Shown piece by piece: positions 24,405 through 32,879 of a stretch of DNA of 34,673 nucleotides. A program made the position numbers and the translations under genes. Below the pieces are notes generated by a model that saw only the letters and a list, made by a program, of their open reading frames with translations, ran no database searches and had not been told where the DNA came from. Numbering within the stretch: the first letter of the stretch is position 1; each line of letters opens with the position of its first letter. The stretch lies in assembly GCF_004366815.1 (NCBI RefSeq), contig NZ_SORI01000024.1, positions 1-34,673 on the forward strand, in the 5' to 3' direction. The stretch is from Aminivibrio pyruvatiphilus (GTDB lineage Bacteria; Synergistota; Synergistia; Synergistales; Aminobacteriaceae).

Positions 24405-24405
24405 T

Positions 24406-26883
24406 ATGAGTTTTTTCCGTAATAAAGATGCAGCCGGCGAGCGCAGATCGTCCAGGGGAAAAAGAAAAAGAAGCGGCGGAGGCATCCTTTCCCTCTGGGT
24501 CGAAGTGTTTGCCTTTCTCGTTCTCGCTTTTCTGCTCTATGTGCTCGCATCGATTTTTTCACTCCGGACGGGAGCCTGGGGAGAGCAGATCCGCTTTTCC
24601 CTGCTGAGAAACTGGGGAGGAGCGGTCATCATCCCCGTTCTTTTCGGGGGATACCTCTGCGTTTCCTACCTCCTGAAGACGGGAGCAAAGGGTATTATCC
24701 GTCAGTTCCTGGGTACGGCCCTCCTGTTTTTCTGCTCGGCCCTCCTCTTCGGACTCTTCAGGATGGCTGCGGTATTCCAGGGAGTGACCGTTCTGTCTCC
24801 TGGATACCTTGGCGACGGCCTCGCCATTTTCTTCACCCGCAACATCGGGTCGCTGGGCACCCTGCTTCTTGGCGCCGCGATCCTCGTTCTTTCGGCGAGT
24901 CTCTACGGATTTTTCCAGCCGGCGGCGGTGATCCGGAAGATTTCCCTGCTGGTGAAGACTATTTCGAGCGAAAAATGGAAGCGCATGCCCTTTCCCGAGG
25001 ACGATGCCCCGCAGTCCTCACCCGTTCCGGCTGAGGAAGCCCCTGTCCCCGGGGTGCTTCCCGAAGAAAAACGCCCTTCCAGGCCCTGGTCATTCGCCTC
25101 TCAGGTCGGGCGGGAAGAGCCTGAGGCAGAAGAGGAACCCGGGGGAAATCCTTTGCCCGTGGCCGGCGCGGCAGAAGAAGCAGACCCTCCGGTTCGGGAA
25201 GAGCGGAAAGAGAATGAAGATCTCGCCGGCGACGACGATGATTTCTTTCTGCGAAAGCAGGGCCGTGAGGCGGAGGCATCCTTCTCCGAACCTGCCGCCG
25301 GAAACCTCCCCGAGCCTTATGCTGCCGGTGAAGGAAGGCCGGCCTATGAAGAAGAGCCGGAAGAAGAAGAAGAGGGAAAGGACCCCCATGCCCTTCCGGA
25401 GATCAAGTTCAACGAGCTGGAGGGAACGGAGAAAAAAGTGAGGGGGGCGGCTTTCCCACCTCCCCTGGACATCTTCGGGCCGAAGCAGCTTCTTGATTCC
25501 CGGGAGTCCAATGAAACGGTACAGGAGCAGGCGTCTTCCATTATCGCGACCCTCGCCGATTTCGGCGTGAGTGCCGAGATGGCCGACGTGGTCATCGGCC
25601 CCACGGTCATCCAGTTCCAGATGCAGCTTGCTCCCGGAATAAAAGTCAGCAAGGTGGCCGGACTGAGCAACGACCTGGCGGTGGCCCTGACCGTTCCCTC
25701 TCTGCGGATTGAAGCGCCCATACCGGGAAAACCCTACGTGGGAGTGGAGATACCCAACCCGAAGAGGCGCGGAATTTCCATCCGCACAATCCTGGAATCC
25801 CAGATATTCCAGGACAACGAGTATGACCTGCCCCTTCCCATGGGAGTGAGGGTGGATTCCCGCCCCCTCGTGGTGGGTCTCGAGGATCTTCCTCATCTTC
25901 TTGTGGCAGGAACGACGGGTTCGGGAAAAAGCGTCTTCGTGACGAGCTGCATCACCGGGCTCTGTTCATACCGCTCCCCGGAAGAGCTCCGGCTTATCCT
26001 GATCGACCCTAAGAGAGTGGAAATGAGCATGTACGAAAATCTCCCCCATGTACTGGCCAAACCGGTGGTCTCACCCAAAAAGGCGGTTCAGGCCCTTGCA
26101 TGGGCGGTCAGGGAGATGGAGCACCGGTACGAGATCTTCGCCCGGGCCAGGGTGAGAAACCTGAAATCCTACAACCAGTGCGTCCTGCCGAAAGCGCAGC
26201 TCCCCTACATCGTGATTGTGGTGGACGAACTTGCTGACCTCATGTTCACAGCCCAGAAGGAAGTGGAGGACTACATCTGCAGGCTTGCCCAGATGGCCAG
26301 GGCGACGGGGATTCACCTTATCCTTGCCACCCAGCGTCCTTCGGTGAATGTCATCACCGGACTCATCAAGGCGAATGTTCCCGCGAGAGTGGCCTTTACC
26401 CTGCCATCCCAGACCGACTCCCGGACCATCATTGATATTTCCGGTGCCGAGAGGCTCCTCGGGAAGGGAGACATGCTGTTCGTCAGTTCGAGATATCCGA
26501 GGCCTCTCAGGGTTCAGTCGCCGTACATCGATGACGGAAAGAGCATCGAGATAATCAACTACCTCAGGAACGTTTTCGGGGAGCCCGAATACGTGGATAT
26601 CGAGGACCAGGGGGGGGATGCCCCTTCCGGAGGCGACACGTCCTACGCTGACGACCCCCTGCTCGAGGAGGCTGTGGACATCGTCCTGGACACGGGTATC
26701 GCTTCCGCGAGCAGGCTGCAGCGTCAGCTGCGGGTCGGGTTCACCAGGGCCGCACGGCTCATCGACACCATGGAGCAGATCGGCATAGTGGGTCCCCCGG
26801 AGGGGTCAAAGCCGAGAGAAATTCTCGTGGATGACGAGAGGGCAAGGGAAATGCTCCGGTCTGCCTCCGGCCAGGGTGACTGA
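24406..26883 (+). CDS. ftsK: DNA translocase FtsK/SpoIIIE
   Basis: Septal DNA pump that clears chromosome ends during division. Four transmembrane helices fall in residues ~27-180. An acidic, Glu- and Pro-rich linker covers ~190-345. The motor follows, with Walker A GTTGSGKS at 502-509, Walker B VIVVDELADLM near 604-614, and the LATQRPSVNVITGLIKANVP block. The C-terminal gamma winged-helix domain at ~752-825, starting LLEEAVDIVLDTG, should read the polar KOPS-type guide sequences and may activate XerCD. Total 825 residues. No spo gene is nearby. The TPK gene starts just one base after its stop. Confidence 0.95.
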   Translation: MSFFRNKDAAGERRSSRGKRKRSGGGILSLWVEVFAFLVLAFLLYVLASIFSLRTGAWGEQIRFSLLRNWGGAVIIPVLFGGYLCVSYLLKTGAKGIIRQFLGTALLFFCSALLFGLFRMAAVFQGVTVLSPGYLGDGLAIFFTRNIGSLGTLLLGAAILVLSASLYGFFQPAAVIRKISLLVKTISSEKWKRMPFPEDDAPQSSPVPAEEAPVPGVLPEEKRPSRPWSFASQVGREEPEAEEEPGGNPLPVAGAAEEADPPVREERKENEDLAGDDDDFFLRKQGREAEASFSEPAAGNLPEPYAAGEGRPAYEEEPEEEEEGKDPHALPEIKFNELEGTEKKVRGAAFPPPLDIFGPKQLLDSRESNETVQEQASSIIATLADFGVSAEMADVVIGPTVIQFQMQLAPGIKVSKVAGLSNDLAVALTVPSLRIEAPIPGKPYVGVEIPNPKRRGISIRTILESQIFQDNEYDLPLPMGVRVDSRPLVVGLEDLPHLLVAGTTGSGKSVFVTSCITGLCSYRSPEELRLILIDPKRVEMSMYENLPHVLAKPVVSPKKAVQALAWAVREMEHRYEIFARARVRNLKSYNQCVLPKAQLPYIVIVVDELADLMFTAQKEVEDYICRLAQMARATGIHLILATQRPSVNVITGLIKANVPARVAFTLPSQTDSRTIIDISGAERLLGKGDMLFVSSRYPRPLRVQSPYIDDGKSIEIINYLRNVFGEPEYVDIEDQGGDAPSGGDTSYADDPLLEEAVDIVLDTGIASASRLQRQLRVGFTRAARLIDTMEQIGIVGPPEGSKPREILVDDERAREMLRSASGQGD

Positions 26884-26884
26884 C

Positions 26885-27607
26885 GTGGGGGAGATCGTTC
26901 TTCCGGGCGTCCGGGCGTCCTTCTCTGACGGCGGGCCCGGAGAACCCCTGGTCATAGTCGCCGGGGGAAGGGAGCCTTCGCTGCCGTGGCTGCGGGATCT
27001 CCTGCCAGGAAAGGAGCTCTGGTGCGCCGATTCGGGGCTTGTTCCCTGCATGAAGGCGGGCTTTACGCCTTCGAGGCTTCTCGGGGACGGGGACAGCACG
27101 CCGCCTGCCCTCTGGGAGCAGGTCGCCTCCGGAGGCACAACGGCAGTCGAGTCTTACCCCGCTGACAAGGATTTTACGGATCTCCAGCTCGCCTTCTTCC
27201 GTGCAGCCGGGGAAGGGAGGCGGGAGGTTGTCGTTTCCGGCTGCTGGGGCGGGAGATTCGATCATCTCTGGTCCGCCGTCCATTCTGCTCTCTGGGCGGC
27301 TGAGAGGGGAGTCAGGGTCCTTGCTTTTGCTGATCACCTGGAGGTTCTCTTCCTGGTGTACGGCGGGGAGGAATGGGAGCTGGATGTCACGGCCGGAAGT
27401 TATTCCGTCCTTTCCCTTCTGCCTCTCGGAGGGGAATGCGGGGGAGTGTTCCTGAAAGGAGCGAAGTGGGAGCTGAAAAACGCCGGGCTCCTTCCGGGAA
27501 GGCCTTTTGCCGTAAGCAACCGGCTTGTGGATAAAGAAAAGCCCAGAATCTCCGTAAGGGAAGGGATTCTGGGCGTTTACCTCGGTTCAGGAGAAAAAGC
27601 GGGCTGA
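26885..27607 (+). CDS. thiN: Thiamine pyrophosphokinase
   Basis: Transfers pyrophosphate from ATP to thiamine to make thiamine diphosphate, the cofactor of enzymes such as DXS encoded downstream. The family motifs are ADSG at 48-51, GDGDS at 67-71, PADKDFTD at 92-99 and GGRFDH at 122-127; the acidic groups hold magnesium and ATP. Length is 240 residues, slightly long at both ends. I chose GTG 26885 because an AGGG site lies eight bases upstream; an ATG at 26831 would overlap ftsK by 53 bases and adds unconserved residues. The last ~25 codons overlap two hairpins that act on the opposite strand as rpmB terminators. Confidence 0.88.
   Translation: MGEIVLPGVRASFSDGGPGEPLVIVAGGREPSLPWLRDLLPGKELWCADSGLVPCMKAGFTPSRLLGDGDSTPPALWEQVASGGTTAVESYPADKDFTDLQLAFFRAAGEGRREVVVSGCWGGRFDHLWSAVHSALWAAERGVRVLAFADHLEVLFLVYGGEEWELDVTAGSYSVLSLLPLGGECGGVFLKGAKWELKNAGLLPGRPFAVSNRLVDKEKPRISVREGILGVYLGSGEKAG
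27533..27574 (-). terminator. Second (distal) rho-independent terminator for rpmB, inside thiN
   Basis: GCCCAGAATC at 27541-27550 pairs perfectly with 27565-27574 (10 bp, 14-base loop). Read leftwards, the stem leads into TTTTCTTT. It lies wholly within the thiN coding sequence, so it constrains those codons. Confidence 0.65.
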
Positions 27608-27622
27608 TCAGACAGCCCGCTT
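27594..27622 (-). terminator. Rho-independent terminator of rpmB
   Basis: A 10-bp perfect stem (27597-27606 with 27613-27622) and six-base loop lead, on the minus strand, into five T. The hairpin covers the stop codons of both rpmB and thiN. On the + strand the following bases are pyrimidine-rich but not a T run, so it may act weakly in both directions. Confidence 0.8.
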
Positions 27623-27802
27623 CACTCTTCCGGCTTTGAGGCATCGTGTGCAGATCCTCATCCTGAGAGACTCGCCGCCGCCGACGTCTGCTTTCACACT
27701 CCGAAGATTGATGAGCCACCGTCTGCGGGTGTGGCGGTTGGAATGGCTTACGGCGTTCCCCGTTGCAGGGCCTCTTCCGCAGCATTCACATACTCTGGCC
27801 AT
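27608..27802 (-). CDS. rpmB: 50S ribosomal protein L28
   Basis: Small basic large-subunit ribosomal protein of 64 residues. The zinc-binding form is present, with CECC near the start and CTRC near the end supplying two Cys pairs. The core [20 protein letters not shown] and the [10 protein letters not shown] ending are characteristic. A GGGGG site precedes the ATG. It is transcribed alone on the minus strand, converging on thiN, from a promoter at 27856-27885. Confidence 0.96.
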   Translation of the reverse strand: MARVCECCGRGPATGNAVSHSNRHTRRRWLINLRSVKADVGGGESLRMRICTRCLKAGRVKRAV

Positions 27803-27855
27803 GATTTCGCCCCCTTGTTGCGATATATTTCGATTAGGATTCGACCAAACGGAAG

Positions 27856-27885
27856 AATTCTAGCACAGAGGGGAGCAGGGAGCAA
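27856..27885 (-). promoter_or_regulatory. Promoter for rpmB
   Basis: On the minus strand TTGCTC (27885-27880) is followed after 18 bases by TAGAAT (27861-27856), with a TG one base before it forming an extended -10. The distance to the rpmB start is about 55 bases. A good match for a housekeeping promoter. Confidence 0.5.
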
Positions 27886-27989
27886 ATGCTTTTCTGCAGG
27901 AAAAAGAAAGAAATAACGGGAAGAAACAAAGAAACGGTGAAAAACAGTACGGAATCCCGAAAGAACAGGGCCGCAGCCTCTGGGTCTTC

Positions 27990-28005
27990 CCCCGGGGCCC
28001 CGGGG
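27990..28005. repeat. Perfect 16-bp G/C palindrome
   Basis: The sequence of four C, four G, four C and four G is an exact self-complement. Single-stranded it could fold, and it contains a CCCGGG and a GGGCCC site. No T run follows on either side, so it is not a plain terminator. Role unknown. Confidence 0.6.
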
Positions 28006-28112
28006 CGGAAGGTGACTTTTTCTTTTCTCCAATGAACGATATACTGTAAACGGCACCAAAGCGGGCTCCGCAAAAGACGGAATGAAAGGGCCTCCCTTCC
28101 TTTTTGCGGCTG

Positions 28113-28118
28113 TATAAT
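28113..28118 (+). promoter_or_regulatory. Consensus -10 element for the xseB operon
   Basis: A perfect TATAAT lies about 65 bases before the xseB start. The -35 at normal distance is poor. A short imperfect hairpin lies in the leader after it. Likely promoter of the xseB-ispA-dxs-tlyA-nadK-recN group. Confidence 0.45.
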
Positions 28119-28182
28119 GGTGTCCGTTCTCAACCGGGTTTTTCAGCCCGTTTTCGATTATCCTTCAGGGAGGAGCGAGCAT

Positions 28183-28410
28183 ATGAAATTCAGCGAAAAA
28201 ATGGCCGAGATCGAGACCATCGTCGGACGGCTTGAAAAGGAAGCCCTTCCCCTTGAAGAAGCTTTGGCGCTTTTCGAAAAGGGAGTGGCACGGATCAGGG
28301 AGTGCCAGGCCTATCTCAGGGAGGCAAAACAGAAGGTCGCTCTTCTTTCCTCCGAAGGGAAGGAAGTACTCTTTCCCGACGGGGCGGTGAAGGAGGGGGA
28401 CGGGGAATGA
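28183..28410 (+). CDS. xseB: Exodeoxyribonuclease VII small subunit
   Basis: Small subunit of ExoVII, which degrades single-stranded DNA with XseA. The 75-residue helical protein shows the family pattern: FSEKMAEIETIVGRLEKEAL, then LEEALALFEKGV and an ARIRECQAYLREA-type helix. The ATG is set by an AGGGAGGAG site at ideal spacing; an upstream in-frame ATG at 28117 falls on the promoter and is rejected. It overlaps ispA by four bases, the common xseB-ispA arrangement. The large subunit xseA is not in the window. Confidence 0.92.
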   Translation: MKFSEKMAEIETIVGRLEKEALPLEEALALFEKGVARIRECQAYLREAKQKVALLSSEGKEVLFPDGAVKEGDGE

Positions 28411-29309
28411 GCAAAGGGGATTTTAAGCTTCAGTTTGACCGGGCCAGGGATTTTATTGAAAAAAGCCTGGAGGATCTGTGTTCACGCCCGGTCGCCCTAG
28501 TCCCCCCGAGACTCATGGACTCCATGGCCTATTCTCTCAGGGCGGGAGGAAAGCGGCTGAGGCCGGTCCTCTGCATAAAGGCCGGTGAGGTTTTCGGGCT
28601 CGAAAGGGAGAAGACGGTTCCTCTCGCTCTCGCTCTGGAAATGATCCATACAGCTTCGCTGATTCACGATGACCTTCCCGCTATGGACGATGATACTCTC
28701 AGGAGAGGAAAGCCCACCAATCATGTGCTTTTCGGCGACGCTCTCGCCATCCTCGCGGGGGACGCCCTCATGGCCTGGGCTTTCGAGCACCCTCTTTCCG
28801 TTCTTCCCGGCATGGGACTCCCCTCCGACAGGATCTGCAGGTCCATGCACGTCCTGGCGAACGCCCTCGGCCCGGAGGGCATCTGCGGCGGGCAGGTTCT
28901 CGATATTGACCCGCAGAGCATGGACGATTCCCCGGATTTCCCCTGGAAGGTGACCAGGCAGAAGACCGCCGTCCTTCTTCGGGCGTCCATTCTTTCTGGA
29001 GCGGTCCTTGCGGGAGCTGACGGGGATTCCCTGGAGGCCCTGGGCGCTTTCGGAGACCATCTCGGCTCCGCCTTCCAGATAGTGGATGATATCCTCGACG
29101 TCACATCCACGGCGGAAGAGCTGGGGAAAACTCCGGGAAAGGACGAGTCGCAAAACAAGCGGACCTTTGTCGCCGCATACGGCCTGCAGAAAGCCCGGGA
29201 ACTTGCGGCCCGGGAGAGCAGGCTTGCTTCGGAAGCCCTTGAAGGCGTCCGGGGCGACACGGCTTTTTTCTCCGATCTCTCGGACTACCTTTGCGAACGG
29301 ACGAAGTGA
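28407..29309 (+). CDS. ispA: Polyprenyl (geranyl/farnesyl diphosphate) synthase
   Basis: Trans-prenyltransferase that condenses IPP with DMAPP to geranyl and farnesyl diphosphate, the primer for UppS. GGKRLRP at 47-53 binds IPP. The first aspartate-rich motif is DDLPAMD at 88-94, and the second, DDILD, is near 230. The motif region reads SLIHDDLPAMDDD, as in farnesyl synthases, without a bulky residue that would clearly set another chain length. Length is 300 residues. The ATG shares four bases with xseB and an AGGAGGGGGA site lies upstream. dxs follows by one base. Confidence 0.94.
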   Translation: MSKGDFKLQFDRARDFIEKSLEDLCSRPVALVPPRLMDSMAYSLRAGGKRLRPVLCIKAGEVFGLEREKTVPLALALEMIHTASLIHDDLPAMDDDTLRRGKPTNHVLFGDALAILAGDALMAWAFEHPLSVLPGMGLPSDRICRSMHVLANALGPEGICGGQVLDIDPQSMDDSPDFPWKVTRQKTAVLLRASILSGAVLAGADGDSLEALGAFGDHLGSAFQIVDDILDVTSTAEELGKTPGKDESQNKRTFVAAYGLQKARELAARESRLASEALEGVRGDTAFFSDLSDYLCERTK

Positions 29310-29310
29310 C

Positions 29311-31215
29311 ATGGCGATTCTTGAAATACTGAAGGACTATACGGAACTCAGGGATCTTTCCAGGGAGGACATCAGCGCTCTTGCCGGCGAACTGCGGGAG
29401 CGGATTACTTCCGTTGTGCTGAAAAACGGGGGGCACCTTGCGTCCTCCCTGGGGGCGGTTGAACTCATCCTCTCCCTTCTGCGTTCCTTTGACCCGGCGG
29501 AAGACCGCATTCTCTTCGACGTGGGGCACCAGGCCTACGCCTACAAGCTTCTCACCGGGAGGCTCGACCGGTTTGATACTCTCAGGCAGTGGGGAGGGGT
29601 CAGCGGTTTCCCGAGAAGGAGGGAAAGCTCCTTCGACCATTTTGACGCCGGGCACAGCAGCACGTCTCTCTCAGCCGCCCTGGGATTTGCCAAAGCGAGA
29701 GATGTCCTCGGGAAGAAGCACCATGTGGTGGCCGTCATCGGCGACGCTTCCCTGCTCAACGGTCTCGCCTTCGAGGCGCTGAACTATACCAGGGAATCCC
29801 GGACAAAAGTGATTTATGTCCTCAACGACAATACCATGTCCATCAGTCCAAGGGTGGGCGGCATGGCCACCCACCTGGCCCGCCTGAGTTCCAGTTCGGC
29901 CTATAACTGGCTCAAGAAGGCCATCAAGGACTCCTGTGCCTCCCTTCCCCGGGGGCAGGCTCTTGAGAATGTCCTGGGCAAGATGAAGGACCATATCAAG
30001 ACCATCGTCAAGCCCGTCAACATTTTCGACGAGATGGACATCAACTATTGGGGCCCCTTCGACGGCCACAATACGGAAGAACTTGAGAACGTCTTCGAGC
30101 TGGCGAAAAAATACGACCGGCCGGTGCTTCTCCACGTGGTGACCGTCAAGGGAAAGGGCTCTGAGGAGGCGGAGAAGGATCCCACCGCTTTCCACGGGGT
30201 TTCTCCCGCCCGGCCGAAAGAACCGTGCGAAACCGGGCGAAAATCCTGGAGCGAAATTGCTGCCGGCATCGTCCTCGGCATGGCGGAAAAGGACAGCAGG
30301 ATCGTCTGTCTTACGGCGGCCATGAAATGCGGGAGCAGGCTTGACGAGTTCGCCTCCCGGTTTCCTGACAGATTTTTCGATGTCGGAATAGCCGAAGGCC
30401 ACATGGTGACCATGGCGGCGGGAATGGCCGCGGGGGGGCTGAAGCCGGTGGTTTTCGTCTATTCCACCTTCCTCCAGCGGGCCATGGACCAGGTGGTGCA
30501 TGACGTCTGCATGCAGAATCTCCCCGTCACCTTTGCCGTGGACAGGGCAGGCCTTGTCGGCGAGGACGGCGAGACCCACCAGGGACTTTTCGACATCCCC
30601 TGGTCCAGGCCTGTCCCCAACCTTGTCATGACTGCTCCCCGGGACGAGGAAGCGCTGCGCAGCCTCTTCCTCTTCGCGGGCAAACATGAGGGGCCCGTGA
30701 TGATACGCTTCCCCAGGGGTACGGCCGTTCCCTGCCTGAAAAAAGGGAACTCCCTGGTAACGCCTCCTGCCCCGGACATGCTGAAGCCTGAAATACTCGA
30801 GACGGGAAGCGAATGGGCTCTCATCGGATACGGAAAGACGGTGGAGCTTATGCTCAGGGCGAGGGAAACGGCACGGTCCCGGGGAATTTCTCCCCTTCCT
30901 GGAGTAGTTGACCTGAGATGCCTGAAACCCCTGCCCGAACATGATCTTCAGAAAATCCTGGCATCCCACTCTTTCGTTGTCGTGGCGGAGGACGGATATT
31001 CCGCCGGGGGCGCCGGGGAGGCCATCGCGGCATTGGCCAGGGGTATGGGGGAGAGAAATACAGCCGTCGTTTCAGTGACGGGGGTACCCGATATATTCGT
31101 TCCCCAGGGAACAATCAGGGAACAGGAGGAATATTGCGGCCTCACACCGGGGAAAGTGGTGAATCGTTTTGTCGAGTTCCAAAAAAGAGCGTATCGACAG
31201 GCTGCTCGTATCTAA
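29311..31215 (+). CDS. dxs: 1-deoxy-D-xylulose-5-phosphate synthase (with unusual active-site motifs)
   Basis: Thiamine-diphosphate enzyme that joins pyruvate and glyceraldehyde 3-phosphate in the first MEP step. His42 in GGHLASSLGAVEL, VGHQAYAYK, the GHSSTSLSAALG segment, Glu362 and the DRAGLVGEDGETHQGLFD block with His423 are all in place. Two motifs differ from the usual form: the cofactor/magnesium motif is GDASLLNG at 144-151 instead of GDG, and the GIAEQH motif reads GIAEGH at 359-364. The essential Glu and the following His remain, so activity is still expected. Length is 634 residues. The ATG follows the ispA stop by one base and has only a weak purine site. The 3' end overlaps tlyA by 47 bases. 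Confidence 0.9.
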   Translation: MAILEILKDYTELRDLSREDISALAGELRERITSVVLKNGGHLASSLGAVELILSLLRSFDPAEDRILFDVGHQAYAYKLLTGRLDRFDTLRQWGGVSGFPRRRESSFDHFDAGHSSTSLSAALGFAKARDVLGKKHHVVAVIGDASLLNGLAFEALNYTRESRTKVIYVLNDNTMSISPRVGGMATHLARLSSSSAYNWLKKAIKDSCASLPRGQALENVLGKMKDHIKTIVKPVNIFDEMDINYWGPFDGHNTEELENVFELAKKYDRPVLLHVVTVKGKGSEEAEKDPTAFHGVSPARPKEPCETGRKSWSEIAAGIVLGMAEKDSRIVCLTAAMKCGSRLDEFASRFPDRFFDVGIAEGHMVTMAAGMAAGGLKPVVFVYSTFLQRAMDQVVHDVCMQNLPVTFAVDRAGLVGEDGETHQGLFDIPWSRPVPNLVMTAPRDEEALRSLFLFAGKHEGPVMIRFPRGTAVPCLKKGNSLVTPPAPDMLKPEILETGSEWALIGYGKTVELMLRARETARSRGISPLPGVVDLRCLKPLPEHDLQKILASHSFVVVAEDGYSAGGAGEAIAALARGMGERNTAVVSVTGVPDIFVPQGTIREQEEYCGLTPGKVVNRFVEFQKRAYRQAARI

Positions 31216-31987
31216 GGGACTCGTTGAGACGAGATCGAAAGCCCAGGCCCTTCTTCTGGCCGGCAAAGTCTTTGTCGGCGGTTCCAGGGTGGACAAGACA
31301 GGCTCCCTGGTTCCGGCGGACGCCTCTATCGAAGTCCGGGACGACGGGGAAAAATGGGTCAGCAGGGGAGCGCACAAACTTCTCAGGGGACTCTCTTCGT
31401 TTTCCGTTTCGCCTGCGGATTTGGTCTGCGTTGACATCGGGGCCTCCACCGGGGGATTTACCCAGGTTCTTCTCGAAGGAGGGGCCCGGAAGGTCTACGC
31501 GGTGGACGTAGGCTATGGTCAGCTCGCCTGGTCCCTGCGGAATGACGAAAGAGTCGTGGTCATGGAAAGGACCAACGCCAGGGCGCTCACCCCGGAGAAT
31601 TTCCGGGAGATCCCCGACCTCGTCGTCGCTGACGCATCCTTTATTTCCCTGAAGCTCCTGATCCCCCCGATCCGGCTGATACTCTCCCCGGGAGGGCAGG
31701 CAATTCTGCTGGTGAAACCCCAGTTCGAGGTCGGGAAAGGCCGGGTCGGAAAAGGGGGAGTTGTCCGATCGAAGGAGGACCACGTGGCGGTCCTGAAGGA
31801 TATCCTCGCCTTCTGCGAGGAGAGCGGCGATTTTTATCCGGCGGGGCTGACCTTTTCTCCCATTACCGGTCCCATGGGAAATATAGAGTATCTTCTCCAC
31901 GGGGTCAGGGCCGGAGGATCATGCAGACCGCTGTCTCCGGAAGAAACAGTGGAAGAAGCCCATCACTTTTTCCGGAAGGAAGGATAG
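31169..31987 (+). CDS. tlyA: TlyA family rRNA 2'-O-methyltransferase
   Basis: Family members methylate ribose positions of 16S and/or 23S rRNA; in mycobacteria this sets capreomycin sensitivity. Residues 7-68 form an S4 RNA-binding domain (RIDRLLVSKGLVETRSKAQA, then VFVGG). From 75 on is an FtsJ-like SAM fold with VSRGAHKL and VDIGASTGGFTQVLL at 88-102. The catalytic-type Lys is in LLVKPQFEVGK. At 272 residues it is complete. The TTG start gives the expected short N-terminus and has a GGGGAAAG site inside dxs. It is followed by nadK after three bases, the common dxs-tlyA-nadK-recN order. Confidence 0.93.
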   Translation: MSSSKKERIDRLLVSKGLVETRSKAQALLLAGKVFVGGSRVDKTGSLVPADASIEVRDDGEKWVSRGAHKLLRGLSSFSVSPADLVCVDIGASTGGFTQVLLEGGARKVYAVDVGYGQLAWSLRNDERVVVMERTNARALTPENFREIPDLVVADASFISLKLLIPPIRLILSPGGQAILLVKPQFEVGKGRVGKGGVVRSKEDHVAVLKDILAFCEESGDFYPAGLTFSPITGPMGNIEYLLHGVRAGGSCRPLSPEETVEEAHHFFRKEG

Positions 31988-31990
31988 GCA

Positions 31991-32872
31991 ATGGCGGATC
32001 CCCGCATCGGAATGCTCGTCAATACGCGAAAACCGGGAGCGCTCGCAATGGCCAGGTCTCTCATCGAATGGGGGAAGGCGTCGGGAGTTTCCTTTCTTTT
32101 CCCCCCCCACGAGGCTTCGGTCCTGGGGATACAGGGAGTAGACGACGAAGAGTGGAGAAGGGCCGTTTCAATAGCCGTCGTCATCGGGGGCGACGGAACA
32201 TTCCTCCGGGCGGCGAGATATGTTCTCGGTGCATCCATCTCCCTCTACGGCATCAACCTGGGGCATCTCGGCTTCCTTGCCTCGGGGAAGGCCGAGGAAG
32301 CGGAAAAGGACCTTGAAGCTATCCTGCGGGGAGAGTATTCCCTGTCCTCCCACCGGGTTCTCGAGGGAAAAATCCGCAGGGACGGAAAAAACATCCACAG
32401 CCTTTTCGCCCTGAACGACCTTGTCCTCGCCAAGGGAGCCATGGCCAGGGTGATGCACATCGAGGTGAGTCTCGGCGACAAAGTGCTCAACACGCTGCCC
32501 GCGGACGGCATCATCGTTTCCACTCCCACGGGATCCACCGCATATGCCCTTTCAGCCGGAGGACCGATTGTTCCTCCCCACATTCCCTGCATGATCATCG
32601 TTCCCATCTGCGCCCACACCCTCTATACCCGTCCGGTGCTCGCCGGTGAGAACGACGTCATTACCCTTACCCCGAAGGGAAACCACAGGGATCTGCTTCT
32701 CACCCAGGACGGGCAGCTGGGGTACGAAATCCTTCCCGGAGACAGTATACTCATCTCCCTGAACGGCGAAAAGGCCGTCAGCGTGATCACCCTGCCCACG
32801 AGGAACTACTTCGATCTTCTCCAGGAGAAACTCCAGTGGGGAAGGGGAATCGTCACCTTCGAAAAGGAGTGA
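31991..32872 (+). CDS. nadK: NAD kinase
   Basis: Phosphorylates NAD to NADP, here supplying the NADPH used by enzymes such as Dxr. GGDGT is at 66-70, GINLGHLGFLA at 88-98, LNDLVL near 139 and TPTGSTAYALSAGGPI near 178-193; these build the ATP and NAD sites. Length is 293 residues. The ATG has an AAGGAAGGA site at the tlyA end. recN starts after seven bases. Confidence 0.95.
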   Translation: MADPRIGMLVNTRKPGALAMARSLIEWGKASGVSFLFPPHEASVLGIQGVDDEEWRRAVSIAVVIGGDGTFLRAARYVLGASISLYGINLGHLGFLASGKAEEAEKDLEAILRGEYSLSSHRVLEGKIRRDGKNIHSLFALNDLVLAKGAMARVMHIEVSLGDKVLNTLPADGIIVSTPTGSTAYALSAGGPIVPPHIPCMIIVPICAHTLYTRPVLAGENDVITLTPKGNHRDLLLTQDGQLGYEILPGDSILISLNGEKAVSVITLPTRNYFDLLQEKLQWGRGIVTFEKE

Positions 32873-32879
32873 CCCCCCG

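Larger units (their letters stand above)
27803..28182. other. 380-base divergent intergenic region between rpmB and xseB
   Basis: Contains the rpmB promoter near 27870, a purine-rich A/G tract on the + strand (about 27890-27965), a perfect 16-bp G/C palindrome at 27990-28005, a TATACT -10-like element at 28040-28045 and a TATAAT at 28113-28118. Open frames on the minus strand here have no family resemblance or ribosome-binding site, so I see no gene. The space is long for this compact window and could hold a small RNA, but I recognise none. Confidence 0.5.

Noticed and set aside
27748..28133. Two overlapping minus-strand frames (about 100 codons each) upstream of rpmB
   Set aside because: They cross the rpmB promoter and the purine tract, have no ribosome-binding site and no family likeness.
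29671..30969. 432-codon minus-strand frame
   Set aside because: Antisense to dxs; His- and Gly-rich translation typical of a shadow frame.
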